From Alphaproteobacteria bacterium (GTDB lineage: Bacteria; Pseudomonadota; Alphaproteobacteria; Rhizobiales; Xanthobacteraceae): a stretch of DNA of 19,650 bases. Each line of letters opens with the position of its first letter. The stretch's first letter is position 1. A program made the position numbers and the translations under genes. Location of the stretch: positions 1 through 19,650 of the forward strand of contig VAZH01000160.1 of assembly GCA_005884465.1 (NCBI GenBank), in the 5' to 3' direction. Of this stretch, positions 1 to 7,821 are shown piece after piece. The notes beneath the pieces were generated by a model. It did not search any database, had not been told where the DNA came from, and was given only the letters and a program-made list of their open reading frames with translations.

Positions 1-72
1 GAAATCCCGTACCGCCGTGTAAGGCCTGCCCCGGCCTCCTCGGCGGGAAGAAAAAATAACAACGGGATTTCC
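1..72. repeat. Inverted repeat upstream of the ABC importer operon
   Basis: GAAATCCCGT at 1-10 is the exact reverse complement of ACGGGATTTC at 62-71, separated by 51 bases. The right arm ends 33 bases before the start codon of the solute-binding protein. The left arm sits at the window edge, so it could be longer. The 9-mer GAAATCCCG recurs at 1564-1572, 35 bases before the first permease gene, which suggests a binding site for a regulator of this operon. A further copy of the 10-mer at 17314-17323 lies inside a coding region, so chance occurrence is possible. Confidence 0.4.
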
Positions 73-104
73 ATCGCGATTGGCTCACCAGGGAGGAACG
101 CCAT

Positions 105-1445
105 ATGTCACGGAAGAAGCTTTCTCGTCGACAATTCGTTGCTGCTACCGCTATGTCATCCGCGGCGCTGATAGCTGCGCCGTATATCCGAACCGCTCAC
201 GCGGCCGGCAAGCTCACCATGGGTTTCTGGGATCACTGGGTGCCCGACGCCAACAAGGCCAGTACCGCTCTGGTCAATGAGTGGGCCGAGAAGGAGAAGG
301 TCGAAGTTTCGATCGACTACATCACAAGTCAGGGCAACAAGAACCTGCTGACGATCGCCTCAGAAGGCCAGGCGAAGTCCGGCCATGACATTCTTGCGAT
401 GCCGACATGGTGGCCTCATGCACAGGCTGATCTGCTCGAGCCTGTGAACGACATCATGGAGCCGCTGATCAAGCAGAACGGCGAGGTGAACGGCACAGTG
501 CAATACCTCGGCAAGGCAGGAGACAAGTGGCTGGGCGTTCCCGCCTGTATCGGCAGCCAGATCAAAGGTCCCTGCTCCCGCATCGACCTGATGAAGAAGT
601 TTGCCGGCATCGATGTGCAGGAAATGTACCCGGCCGGCGCGCCGCCCAAAGCGGAAAACTGGACGATGGACACCTTCCTGAAGGCGGCAGAGGCCTGTCA
701 CAAGGGTGGCTTTCCCTTCGGCATCGGGCTAGGTGAGACAACCGACTCCGTCGATACCGCCGGCGCAATTTTCCAGTCATTTGGCGCGCAACTGGTCGAC
801 GCCAAAGGCAACCTCACGGTCAAGACCGACGCGGTGCGGCAGTCTCTCGACTTCTACAAGAAGCTCATCCCGTTCTTGCCTCCGGATGTAGCGGCCTGGG
901 ACGACTCCAATAACAACAAGTGGCTAATTTCCGGCAAGGGCGCAATGATCATGAATCCGCCCAGCGCCTGGGCGGTCGCCAGGCGTGACGCGCCGCAAGT
1001 CGCCGAGCAATGCTGGACGCACGGCTTCCCCGCGGGACCGAAAGGCCGGTTTGCTCCGTTCCTTCCGTACTTCTGGAGCGTCTGGAATTTCTCCAAGAAC
1101 AAGGAAGCTGCCAAGAGCCTGCTCGTTCATCTGTCGCAACCGGCTTCGGTCGAGAAACTGGTGGCGGCGAGCGGCGGTTACGATTTGCCGTCGTTCGAGA
1201 AGTTGACCACCCTGAAGACATGGGCTGAGGAAGGACCGCCGAAGGGTACGCTCTATCACTATCCAAATCCGTACAAGCATCAAACCCTGTCGATCGCCGC
1301 GTCGCCGGCGCCTCCGAAGATCGCCCAGCAGATCTATACGCAGGCCATCCTGACGAAAATGTGCCTGAGATACCATCAGGGCGAAGCGATGGAAAAGACA
1401 CTGGCCTGGGCGGAAGGCGAGTGTGAAGGCTACATGCGGAGCTGA
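105..1445 (+). CDS. ABC transporter solute-binding protein, Tat-exported (family 1)
   Basis: This is the periplasmic solute-binding component of the carbohydrate-type ABC importer encoded just downstream. The protein is 446 residues, the usual length for family 1 solute-binding proteins. Residues 1-33 form a twin-arginine signal: a basic start, SRRQFV at about 7-12, a hydrophobic stretch rich in alanine, and a likely cleavage after AHA (31-33). The mature part shows the expected run of alternating segments, including the DLLEPV and GKGAMIMNPPSAW stretches typical of the family. The ATG is preceded by GGGAGG at 91-96, eight bases away. It is followed by a 162-base gap with a strong hairpin and then the permease genes. 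The substrate cannot be predicted; the adjacent dehydrogenase and amidase suggest an organic acid, amide or sugar derivative. Folding before export is implied by the Tat signal. Confidence 0.9.
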   Translation: MSRKKLSRRQFVAATAMSSAALIAAPYIRTAHAAGKLTMGFWDHWVPDANKASTALVNEWAEKEKVEVSIDYITSQGNKNLLTIASEGQAKSGHDILAMPTWWPHAQADLLEPVNDIMEPLIKQNGEVNGTVQYLGKAGDKWLGVPACIGSQIKGPCSRIDLMKKFAGIDVQEMYPAGAPPKAENWTMDTFLKAAEACHKGGFPFGIGLGETTDSVDTAGAIFQSFGAQLVDAKGNLTVKTDAVRQSLDFYKKLIPFLPPDVAAWDDSNNNKWLISGKGAMIMNPPSAWAVARRDAPQVAEQCWTHGFPAGPKGRFAPFLPYFWSVWNFSKNKEAAKSLLVHLSQPASVEKLVAASGGYDLPSFEKLTTLKTWAEEGPPKGTLYHYPNPYKHQTLSIAASPAPPKIAQQIYTQAILTKMCLRYHQGEAMEKTLAWAEGECEGYMRS

Positions 1446-1455
1446 CGGAGAATTT

Positions 1456-1497
1456 CGCCGCAATGGCGCGCAGACTGGTTGCGTGGCCGTTGCGGCG
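1456..1497 (+). promoter_or_regulatory. Strong intergenic hairpin after the binding-protein gene
   Basis: CGCCGCAATGGC at 1456-1467 pairs with GCCGTTGCGGCG at 1486-1497: twelve pairs with a single G-U wobble. The loop of 18 bases can extend the stem further through CGCA/TGCG. No T-run follows, so it is unlikely to be a full intrinsic terminator. In ABC importer operons such hairpins commonly protect or partly terminate the message, giving more binding protein than permease; that role is inferred here. A second, weaker dyad (1536-1543 with 1547-1553) lies further downstream. Confidence 0.6.
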
Positions 1498-1607
1498 AGC
1501 ATCCGCAATGACCCTGTTGGGTCGACGAGATCAGGAGCCCGGCGATGCCGGCTTCTTCATCCGGAAATCCCGAGCCTCTAAAATGAAACTCGCGAGGAAG
1601 ATTCATC

Positions 1608-2520
1608 ATGGTTGATGTTGTATTTCAGCGGAACGGCGTTGCCCGTATCGGAGGCGCACGCAAGCGCTCCAGTTTGCGGGTCGCAATGAAGCGGAAATCG
1701 ACTGCGGCGTTTCTCATGACGCTGCCGCTGATCCTTCTGATCGCGATTCTCGTTATCTATCCGGCGTTCTATTCCCTGCATCTGGCAACACTGAACAAGT
1801 CGATGCAGCGTTTCGTCGGTCTCGGCAACTTTGAGTTTCTGTTCAAGCGCGAAACCTTTTGGCTTGTGGTGAAGCAGTCGTGCATTTTCGCCATCACCGC
1901 GGTCGTGTTCAAAGCGTTGATCGGCTTCATTGTCGCGCACTTCGTTCACAACATTCCTGCCAAGGGACAACGCAAGTGGCGAGGCATGCTGCTGGTGCCG
2001 TGGGTGATCCCGCCGGCGATGAGTACACTGGCGTGGTTGTGGCTGTTCGACCCGTCATACAGTGCCTTCAACTACACCCTTTCATTTTTCGGTATCGGGC
2101 CGATTTCGTGGACCGGGGACCCCGATTGGGCCCGCTTCTCGGTCATTCTGGTCAATATCTGGTACGGCGCCCCATTTTTCATGATCATGTATCTGGCGTC
2201 GCTGAAATGCGGCCATTGATGGCGCCAACTGGTGGCAGCGCATCTGGTACGTGACGCTCCCGATGATGCGCAATATCATTGCGATCACGACGCTGTTTTC
2301 GTTGATCGTCACCTTCGCGAACTTCGATATCGTGCGCATCCTCACTTCCGGCGGCCCGCTCGACCATACCCACATTTTCGCGACGTGGGCCTTCCGGATC
2401 GGTATCGAGGGCAGCGATATCCCGTTGGGGGCCAGCGTCTCGCTGTTTATGGTACCGATACTCGCGATCGCGGCGATCTTTATCCTGCGCGATGTCAACA
2501 AACGCGGGAATGAAGCCTGA
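1608..2520 (+). pseudogene. ABC importer permease 1 (MalF/UgpA type), disrupted by a frame lesion
   Basis: This should encode the first of two inner-membrane permeases of the importer. The first part (1608-2219) reads 203 codons with several membrane spans, then hits TGA right after the segment MYLASLKCGH. The second part continues in another frame: from 2209 it reads AAIDGANWWQRIWYVTLP, the second half of the EAA loop that contacts the ATPase, and runs through two more spans to a stop at 2518-2520. Family members normally have about nine residues (like SIDPQLYEA) between SLK and AAIDGA. Their absence points to a deletion of roughly 26 bases (length 2 modulo 3) near 2208. The start follows GAGGAAG (1594-1600); an internal ATG at 1686 is an alternative. 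The two parts together would give about 300 residues. The stop overlaps the next gene by one base. A misassembly cannot be excluded. Confidence 0.85.
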
Positions 2521-3434
2521 TGGCAAGCACTGTGGTGATCAGCAAGGGCGCGCCGACCCGCACGGTCAAATATGGCAGCATGAGCCGCGACCGGATTTGG
2601 GCGCTGCGCTGGTCGTACTTTTTTCTCGCGCTGTTCGCTATTTTCTCATTGGTGCCGCCACTCTACATGCTGATCACGTCGCTCAAGAGCAGCGCTGAGA
2701 TCTCGGCGGCGACCAATCCGTGGTGGGTGTTTCATCCGACACTGGAGAACTATATTTCGTTGCTGACCTCGAACCAGTTTCTGAGGTTTTTTTGGAATTC
2801 CGCGTGGGTTTCCATCGTCGTAGTGACCATCACGATGTTGATCAGCGTACCGGCTGCGTTCGCTCTGGCGCGCATGCGATTCTGGGGCTCGGCGACGCTC
2901 GCGACCGGCGTGTTCCTGACCTACCTGATTCCTGACAGCCTTCTGTTCATTCCCCTGTTCAAGATGTTCGCCGTTGTCGGCGACTGGACCGGTATCCAGC
3001 TGATCAATCGTTGGTACGTGCTGCTGCTGATTTACCCGACGCTGACCGTCCCCTTCTGCACCTGGATCATGATCGGTTACTTCGCGTCGATCCCCAAGGA
3101 GCTCGACGAGGCCGCCATCATCGACGGCGCGTCATGGTTTCAGACGTTGACGCGGATCTTCATTCCGGTCGCCCTGCCCGGCCTGATCGCCGCAACCATC
3201 TTCGCCTTCACGGTCTCTTGGGCGCAATTTCTCTATCCGCTGGTTTTCACGACCTCAACGGATCAGCTGGTGCTGCCGGTCGGCATCATCACCTCCCTGA
3301 TCAAGGGTGACGTGTTCAACTGGGGACAGATCATGACCGGCGCGCTACTGGGCGCCGCGCCACCGCTCATCATCTACGCGTTCCTGATGGATTACTACAT
3401 CGCCGGCCTGACCGCCGGTGCTACAAAGGGTTGA
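2520..3434 (+). CDS. ABC importer permease 2 (MalG/UgpE type)
   Basis: This is an inner-membrane permease of the binding-protein-dependent importer, 304 residues, the usual MalG-like size. About six hydrophobic spans are visible, beginning near residues 32-53 and continuing at about 95-116, 122-148, 165-190, 220-242 and 272-296. The conserved EAA loop is intact: [15 protein letters not shown] at 196-210 followed by IFIPVALPG, which docks on the ATPase. The start codon overlaps the stop of permease 1 in the form TGATG, so translation is probably coupled to the preceding gene; the lesion in permease 1 still leaves ribosomes terminating here only if they re-enter the second frame. The gene itself shows no damage. 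Known role: it pairs with the MalF-type subunit to form the channel. The substrate is unknown. Confidence 0.92.
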   Translation: MASTVVISKGAPTRTVKYGSMSRDRIWALRWSYFFLALFAIFSLVPPLYMLITSLKSSAEISAATNPWWVFHPTLENYISLLTSNQFLRFFWNSAWVSIVVVTITMLISVPAAFALARMRFWGSATLATGVFLTYLIPDSLLFIPLFKMFAVVGDWTGIQLINRWYVLLLIYPTLTVPFCTWIMIGYFASIPKELDEAAIIDGASWFQTLTRIFIPVALPGLIAATIFAFTVSWAQFLYPLVFTTSTDQLVLPVGIITSLIKGDVFNWGQIMTGALLGAAPPLIIYAFLMDYYIAGLTAGATKG

Positions 3435-3439
3435 AACTC

Positions 3440-4540
3440 ATGGCTGATGTTACGTTGCGTAAGGTGATCAAGCGCTACGACGAAGTCGAGGCAGTGCGCG
3501 GCATCGATCTCGACATCGCCGACCATGAGTTTGTCGTGCTGGTGGGGCCGTCGGGCTGCGGAAAATCAACCACGCTGCGGATGATCGCGGGACTGGAGGA
3601 TATCACCGACGGCGACATCATGATCGGGGGTGACGTCGTCAACGATGTGCCGCCGAAGGACCGCGACATCGCGATGGTGTTCCAGAATTACGCACTTTAC
3701 CCGCACATGACGGTTGCGGAAAACATGTCGTTCGGGCTGCGTCTGAAACGCTTTCCGAAAGCCGAGATCAAGATGCGGGTCGATGAAGCCGCGCGCATGC
3801 TTGATATCGCCGAACTGATCGACCGCAAGCCGAAGCAGTTGTCGGGGGGCCAGCGCCAGCGCGTCGCGATGGGTCGGGCGATCGTTCGCCACCCTAAGGT
3901 TTTCCTGTTCGACGAACCGCTGTCCAACCTCGACGCCAAGCTTCGGGTCCAGATGCGGATCGAAATCAAGAAGGTGCACCAGAAGGTCCGCACCACGACC
4001 GTTTATGTGACCCACGATCAGGTCGAGGCGATGACGCTTGCCGACCGCGTCGTGGTCATGAACCATGGCCGCATCGAGCAAATCGGAACGCCCAACGATC
4101 TCTATCACAACCCGGCCACGCGCTTTGTCGCCGGATTCATCGGCTCGCCCGCGATGAATTTCGTGCCCTGCCGGCTGGAGGACGTCGCCGGCAAGCTGCA
4201 CATCCGGTTGACCGACCGCATCGCCTTTCCGCTGCCGCCCAAGCGCGCAGCGAGATACCAAGGGGTCGCGCGGAACGAGAAAATGCTGCTGGGCTTGCGG
4301 CCGGAGCATATCGCTGAAGCGAAAGCGCATCCGCAACCGGGAGTCGAAGCCTTCGACACCGTATTGGACGTGACCGAACCGATGGGCATGGAGACCCTGA
4401 TTTATTTCACCCTCGAAGGCGCGCAGATCTGTGGGCGGGTTAATCCCAACGCCGGCGCTCACGATGGCGCGCCGATGCGATTGGCGGTGGACCTCAACAA
4501 TATGCACCTGCTAAACGAGGTCACCGGCGTCGTCCTTTGA
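3440..4540 (+). CDS. ABC importer ATPase (MalK/UgpC type)
   Basis: This is the cytoplasmic ATPase that drives the importer, 366 residues from ATG 3440. The nucleotide-binding domain shows Walker [10 protein letters not shown] (36-44), Q-loop Q82, the signature LSGGQ (134-138), Walker B with DE at 158-159, and the H-loop histidine H192. A C-terminal regulatory TOBE-type domain follows from about 235, as in MalK and UgpC. An in-frame TTG at 3431 is possible, but ATG 3440 has AAAGGG (3425-3430) nine bases upstream and begins MADVTLRKV, the normal family N-terminus. The gene follows permease 2 by five bases. MalK-type ATPases are often shared between several importers, so this one could remain useful even if permease 1 is dead. 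The exact substrate class (sugar, polyol, glycerol phosphate) cannot be set from sequence. Confidence 0.92.
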   Translation: MADVTLRKVIKRYDEVEAVRGIDLDIADHEFVVLVGPSGCGKSTTLRMIAGLEDITDGDIMIGGDVVNDVPPKDRDIAMVFQNYALYPHMTVAENMSFGLRLKRFPKAEIKMRVDEAARMLDIAELIDRKPKQLSGGQRQRVAMGRAIVRHPKVFLFDEPLSNLDAKLRVQMRIEIKKVHQKVRTTTVYVTHDQVEAMTLADRVVVMNHGRIEQIGTPNDLYHNPATRFVAGFIGSPAMNFVPCRLEDVAGKLHIRLTDRIAFPLPPKRAARYQGVARNEKMLLGLRPEHIAEAKAHPQPGVEAFDTVLDVTEPMGMETLIYFTLEGAQICGRVNPNAGAHDGAPMRLAVDLNNMHLLNEVTGVVL

Positions 4541-4585
4541 CGGCCGCACAACAAGGAAAGCCAAGGGGCTGGGCAGGGACCGGGA

Positions 4586-5575
4586 ATGGCGACCAACAAG
4601 AAGAAAATTTTCATCACCGAATCGATGTCGCAGCAGGGACGGGCTTTATTGAGGGAGCGGGACGACATCGAACTCGTCGAATTTCCCAACATGATTTCCG
4701 CCGGCGATTTCGAGGCCATGTTGAAAGCGCAAGCGCCGGTTCACGGCGTCGCGCTCGGCGCCACCCGGTTCGGCGAACCGGAACTCGAGGCTTCAAAGGA
4801 CATGAAGGTGGTGACCCGGATCGGCGTCGGCTTCGACTCCGTCGATGTCCCGGCTTTGAGCCGCCGCAAGATTCCGCTGATGGTCGCCGGTGCCGCCAAT
4901 TCTCCTTCGGTGGCGGAACAGGCGATGTTCATGATGCTGACGCTGGCCAAGCGCGCCGTGGAAATGCATTCCATCGTCAAGGACGGCAATTGGGGCCACC
5001 GTCTGGGCAAACTGCCCTACGACTTGTACGGCAAGACGGTTCTTATCGTCGGCTTCGGCCGCATCGGCACGCGGACGGCAAAACGCTGCCTTGCCATGGA
5101 AATGAACGTTCTGGTCTATGATCCCTACCAGTCCGCCGCCGAGATCAAGGCGGCGGAGTGCGAGCAGGTCAGCGATCTAGATGCGGCCCTGCCCGGCGCC
5201 GATTTTGTCAGCATCCACTGCCCGAAAACGTCCGAGACGGTCGGGATGTTCAATGCGGCGCGTTTGAGGCGCATGAAGCCCACAGCCTATTTGATCAACA
5301 CCGCACGCGGCGGAATTGTCGACGAGCCGGCGCTGTATGATGCGCTGATCTCGGGCAAACTCGCCGGTGCGGGCCTCGACGTTTTCGAGCAGGAGCCGCC
5401 GCCGGCCGGTCATTCGCTGTTTGAGCTTCCGAACGTCATCATGGCGCCGCACGTCGCCGGTGTTACGCGGGAAGCGGTGGATCGGATGAGCGAGCAGACC
5501 GCACGCAATATCCTGAGTGCGCTCGACGGCCAACCTATTCGCCAGAACGTCATCAATCAGGACGTGCTCGGTTAA
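4586..5575 (+). CDS. D-2-hydroxyacid dehydrogenase (SerA/glyoxylate reductase family)
   Basis: This NAD(P)-dependent oxidoreductase interconverts a 2-hydroxyacid and a 2-oxoacid. It has 329 residues, the common length for the short members of the family. The Rossmann motif VGFGRIG lies at 155-161. The catalytic trio is present: Arg241 in NTARGGIVDE, Glu270 in DVFEQEPP, and His289 in APHVAG. The absence of a C-terminal ACT domain argues against classical long SerA; hydroxypyruvate/glyoxylate reductase or a specialised catabolic enzyme is more likely. It starts 45 bases after the ATPase stop, on the same strand, and is followed by the amidase, so it probably belongs to the same transcript and acts on the imported compound or a product of it. 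That link is inferred from position only. Confidence 0.9.
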   Translation: MATNKKKIFITESMSQQGRALLRERDDIELVEFPNMISAGDFEAMLKAQAPVHGVALGATRFGEPELEASKDMKVVTRIGVGFDSVDVPALSRRKIPLMVAGAANSPSVAEQAMFMMLTLAKRAVEMHSIVKDGNWGHRLGKLPYDLYGKTVLIVGFGRIGTRTAKRCLAMEMNVLVYDPYQSAAEIKAAECEQVSDLDAALPGADFVSIHCPKTSETVGMFNAARLRRMKPTAYLINTARGGIVDEPALYDALISGKLAGAGLDVFEQEPPPAGHSLFELPNVIMAPHVAGVTREAVDRMSEQTARNILSALDGQPIRQNVINQDVLG

Positions 5576-5643
5576 TCCCAAGCGATTGCTTCCAGCTTTC
5601 GGAGATGACACCCCGGCTTCGATACTGCAGCGTGGGTATCCAT

Positions 5644-7062
5644 ATGGCTTTTAAGGAATACGGCGACTATGACGGAATGGGCCTCGCCGAGCTCGTCCGC
5701 AAAAAGCAGGTTAGCGCCAGGGAATTATTGGACGGGGCCATCGCCCGCACCGCCAGGGTCGATCCGCAAATCAATGCGGTGGTCGTGAAGCATTACGATT
5801 ATGCCAAACGGCAGATCGACAACGGACTTTCGGATGGTCCCTTCACCGGGGTGCCGTTTCTGCTGAAGGATCTGGATATCCTCGAGGGCACCCGGACGAC
5901 CTCGGGCGCGAGCGTCTATAAGGACAATGTTGCCGATCATAGCAGTACCCTCGCCCGGCGATTCCTCGATGCCGGGGTCGCGATCTTCGGAAAAAGCTCC
6001 AGTCCGGAATTCGGGTTGATGCCGACCACGGAGTCTCGCCTGTTCGGTCCGACTCGGAATCCGTGGAATCTGGCGCATTCCTCCGGCGGATCCTCGGGCG
6101 GCGCAGGCGCGGCGGTCGCGGCGCGCATTCTTCCCCTCGCGCATGCCAGCGACGGCGGCGGTTCGATCCGCATTCCCGCTTCTGCGTCCGGCGTGTTCGG
6201 ATTAAAACCGACCCGCGCGCGCAATCCCATGGGTCCCGATCGCGGCGAAGGCTGGGCCGGGCTTTCATGTGGCCACGTGCTGAGTATCAGCGTGCGCGAT
6301 AGTGCGGCAATGCTGGACGCGGTCCACGGACCCGAGTTATCGAGCCCCTATTTCGCGCCGCCGCCGGAGCGGCCTTTCCTCGAGGAGGTCGGACGCGATC
6401 CGGGTAAGCTGCGCATCGCCTTTACCGACAAGTCGCCCTATGGTGACGCCATCGATCCGGAAATTGCGGCGGCAACGCGGGAAGTCGCGGCGTTGCTGGC
6501 CGGGCTTGGTCATGATGTCGAGGAGCGCGCGCCGGCGCTTGTCGCCGATCCGGCCGTGGTGATGGCGACAATCACGAGCGCCAGCACCGCATTGAACCTG
6601 CGGCTTGCCGAACAGCGTTTTGGCCGTGCCATGACAGACAGCGATTTCGAGAGATTGACGCTTGCAAGCGCCCACAACGGGCAAATGGCGACCGCCACAG
6701 ATTATGCGGCAGCCCAACTCACTGCCTTCCAGATTTCCCGCGGTCTGAGGACGTTCTTCGAGACCTGCGACGTATTCCTGTGCCCGACGCTTTGCTTAGC
6801 GCCCCTGCGTATCGGGGAACTCAATACGGAGGATCTGTCGCATATCGCTCCGATCCTGCGGCGCTATATGCCTGCAACGTCGATGTTCAACATGTCCGGT
6901 CAACCCGCGATGTCGGTGCCGCTGGCCTGGAATTCAGCCGGATTGCCGCTCGGCATGATGTTTGCCGCGGGCTTCGGTGACGAGGCCACGCTGTTTCGGC
7001 TGGCAGCCCAGCTCGAGCAGGAGCGGCCCTGGAGGGACAAATTGCCGCCAGTTTGCGCGTAG
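5644..7062 (+). CDS. Amidase signature family hydrolase
   Basis: This is a serine hydrolase of the amidase signature family, 472 residues, which normally splits C-N bonds of amides, acyl-ureas or related compounds in the cytoplasm. The Ser-cisSer-Lys triad is visible: Lys75 in LLKDLDI, cis-Ser150 in SSGGSSGG, and nucleophile Ser174 in DGGGSIRIP. The glycine/serine-rich signature covers about 145-180. No signal peptide is seen. An upstream in-frame ATG at 5605 would add 13 residues, but MAFKEYGDYDGMGLAELV matches the usual N-terminus better, so 5644 was chosen. The 68-base gap after the dehydrogenase contains no evident terminator, so co-transcription is likely. GatA is unlikely: there are no gatB or gatC neighbours. 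Substrate unknown; the context suggests an amide taken up by the adjacent importer. Confidence 0.92.
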   Translation: MAFKEYGDYDGMGLAELVRKKQVSARELLDGAIARTARVDPQINAVVVKHYDYAKRQIDNGLSDGPFTGVPFLLKDLDILEGTRTTSGASVYKDNVADHSSTLARRFLDAGVAIFGKSSSPEFGLMPTTESRLFGPTRNPWNLAHSSGGSSGGAGAAVAARILPLAHASDGGGSIRIPASASGVFGLKPTRARNPMGPDRGEGWAGLSCGHVLSISVRDSAAMLDAVHGPELSSPYFAPPPERPFLEEVGRDPGKLRIAFTDKSPYGDAIDPEIAAATREVAALLAGLGHDVEERAPALVADPAVVMATITSASTALNLRLAEQRFGRAMTDSDFERLTLASAHNGQMATATDYAAAQLTAFQISRGLRTFFETCDVFLCPTLCLAPLRIGELNTEDLSHIAPILRRYMPATSMFNMSGQPAMSVPLAWNSAGLPLGMMFAAGFGDEATLFRLAAQLEQERPWRDKLPPVCA

Positions 7063-7164
7063 GCCGACAAAACTCAGCCTTATTCGCGAGGGAGGAATGG
7101 AATTCGGCGCCAAGGGGCCAAGTTCCCTTTGCTGCCTGTTGCGTAATTTCCGGAGGCTGAAGCT

Positions 7165-7569
7165 TTGAGCCCAGGCGACCCGACCGATAATGCGCTGGCG
7201 GCCATTGCCAGCATGCTCGATCAACCCGAGTCCCATCGCGAGCCGGAAACGGGCGCGGTTGCGGAAAAGCCGATCGCTCGTGAGCCGATCGAGGCCGACG
7301 GCTACTCGAAGACCGGTCCTGGCCCCATGGCAGCGATCCGTTTCAAATGGTCGGTTCGCCGCGGGGACAATGGCGAATATTATGTCGATGAGACGATCGG
7401 CGAAAACTCGACACCCCTTGTCAGCGGACCGCTGTCCAAGGATGCCGCGATCGCCTTGGTTGACGAGCGCGAGAACGAGGCGCGACGGCGATTTGAGTTG
7501 CTCAAAAACGAAATGACCGGACGGGCCGCCGCTGCGAATTTGGTCGGGAAAGACGGCAGCGAGCTATAG
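7165..7569 (+). CDS. Conserved hypothetical protein, small, cytoplasmic
   Basis: No family with known function was recognised. The protein has 134 residues, no signal peptide and no membrane span. Residues 1-50 are rich in Glu, Pro and Ala and look disordered. The segment from about 52 (GPGPMAAIRFKWSVRR) to 120 looks folded and ends in a charged helix (DERENEARRRFELLKNEM). I recall similar proteins in Bradyrhizobium-type genomes, but that is memory, not a search. The start is TTG at 7165, with GGAGG at 7152-7156 eight bases upstream. The gene lies 102 bases after the amidase on the same strand and may be part of that transcript or stand alone. Confidence 0.7.
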   Translation: MSPGDPTDNALAAIASMLDQPESHREPETGAVAEKPIAREPIEADGYSKTGPGPMAAIRFKWSVRRGDNGEYYVDETIGENSTPLVSGPLSKDAAIALVDERENEARRRFELLKNEMTGRAAAANLVGKDGSEL

Positions 7570-7634
7570 CCGTTCCGTCCCTCGGAATTCGCGTCGCAAG
7601 CCCGTGCCGCCTCCGTCCGGATAACCCGTCGCTG

Positions 7635-7651
7635 TGGAACGACTGGTTCCA
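7635..7651. repeat. Short palindrome in the intergenic region
   Basis: TGGAACGACTGGTTCCA has 6-base arms (TGGAAC/GTTCCA) around a 5-base centre, 65 bases after the stop of the small hypothetical gene. It could be a weak transcript-end hairpin (no T-run follows) or a protein-binding site. The function is not decided by the sequence. Confidence 0.35.
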
Positions 7652-7684
7652 GTGGAAATTGACCGCTTAGCCGGGGGTAATTTA

Positions 7685-7700
7685 GACTGGCTGTCCAGTC
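7685..7700. promoter_or_regulatory. Palindromic operator-like site
   Basis: GACTGG at 7685-7690 and CCAGTC at 7695-7700 form a perfect dyad with a 4-base centre, about 120 bases upstream of the DUF2147 gene. The size and symmetry fit a dimeric repressor site, for example of the TetR type. No regulator gene is present in the window, so this is a candidate only. Confidence 0.35.
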
Positions 7701-7732
7701 ACATTGAACCAAAACCGCTAATTCCACGACTT

Positions 7733-7757
7733 ACATCACGAAAGTGATGTAGGTCAC
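7733..7757. promoter_or_regulatory. Overlapping CRP/FNR-like dyads upstream of the DUF2147 gene
   Basis: Two dyads share one half-site. ACATCACGAAAGTGATGT at 7733-7750 is a perfect 7-base palindrome around GAAA. GTGATGTAGGTCAC at 7744-7757 has the GTGA-N6-TCAC layout of CRP-family sites, centred about 71 bases before ATG 7822. A TTAAAG stretch around 7779 could serve as a -10 element at class II spacing. A perfect TGTGA-N6-TCACA copy occurs before the secreted protein at 12867, which supports a shared regulator. Confidence 0.45.
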
Positions 7758-7821
7758 GCAGCTGGAGCCGCCGGGGCTTAAAGATCGGGGCCGAGATTGC
7801 ACCTGCTCAGGAGGGTCAATG

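Noticed and set aside
1511..1553. Possible intrinsic terminator after the binding-protein gene
   Set aside because: The small dyads ACCC/GGGT and AGCCCGGC/GCCGGCT are short or bulged and no T-run follows; the 1456-1497 hairpin is the more convincing structure.
3566..4507. Long open frame (313 codons) on the minus strand across the importer ATPase gene
   Set aside because: It lies wholly antisense to a gene with all ABC ATPase motifs; the translation is rich in His, Arg and Asp with no family resemblance, as expected for a shadow frame in GC-rich DNA.
7635..7670. GGAAC element as a sigma-EcfG type promoter
   Set aside because: No CGTT follows at the required 16-17 base spacing on either strand.
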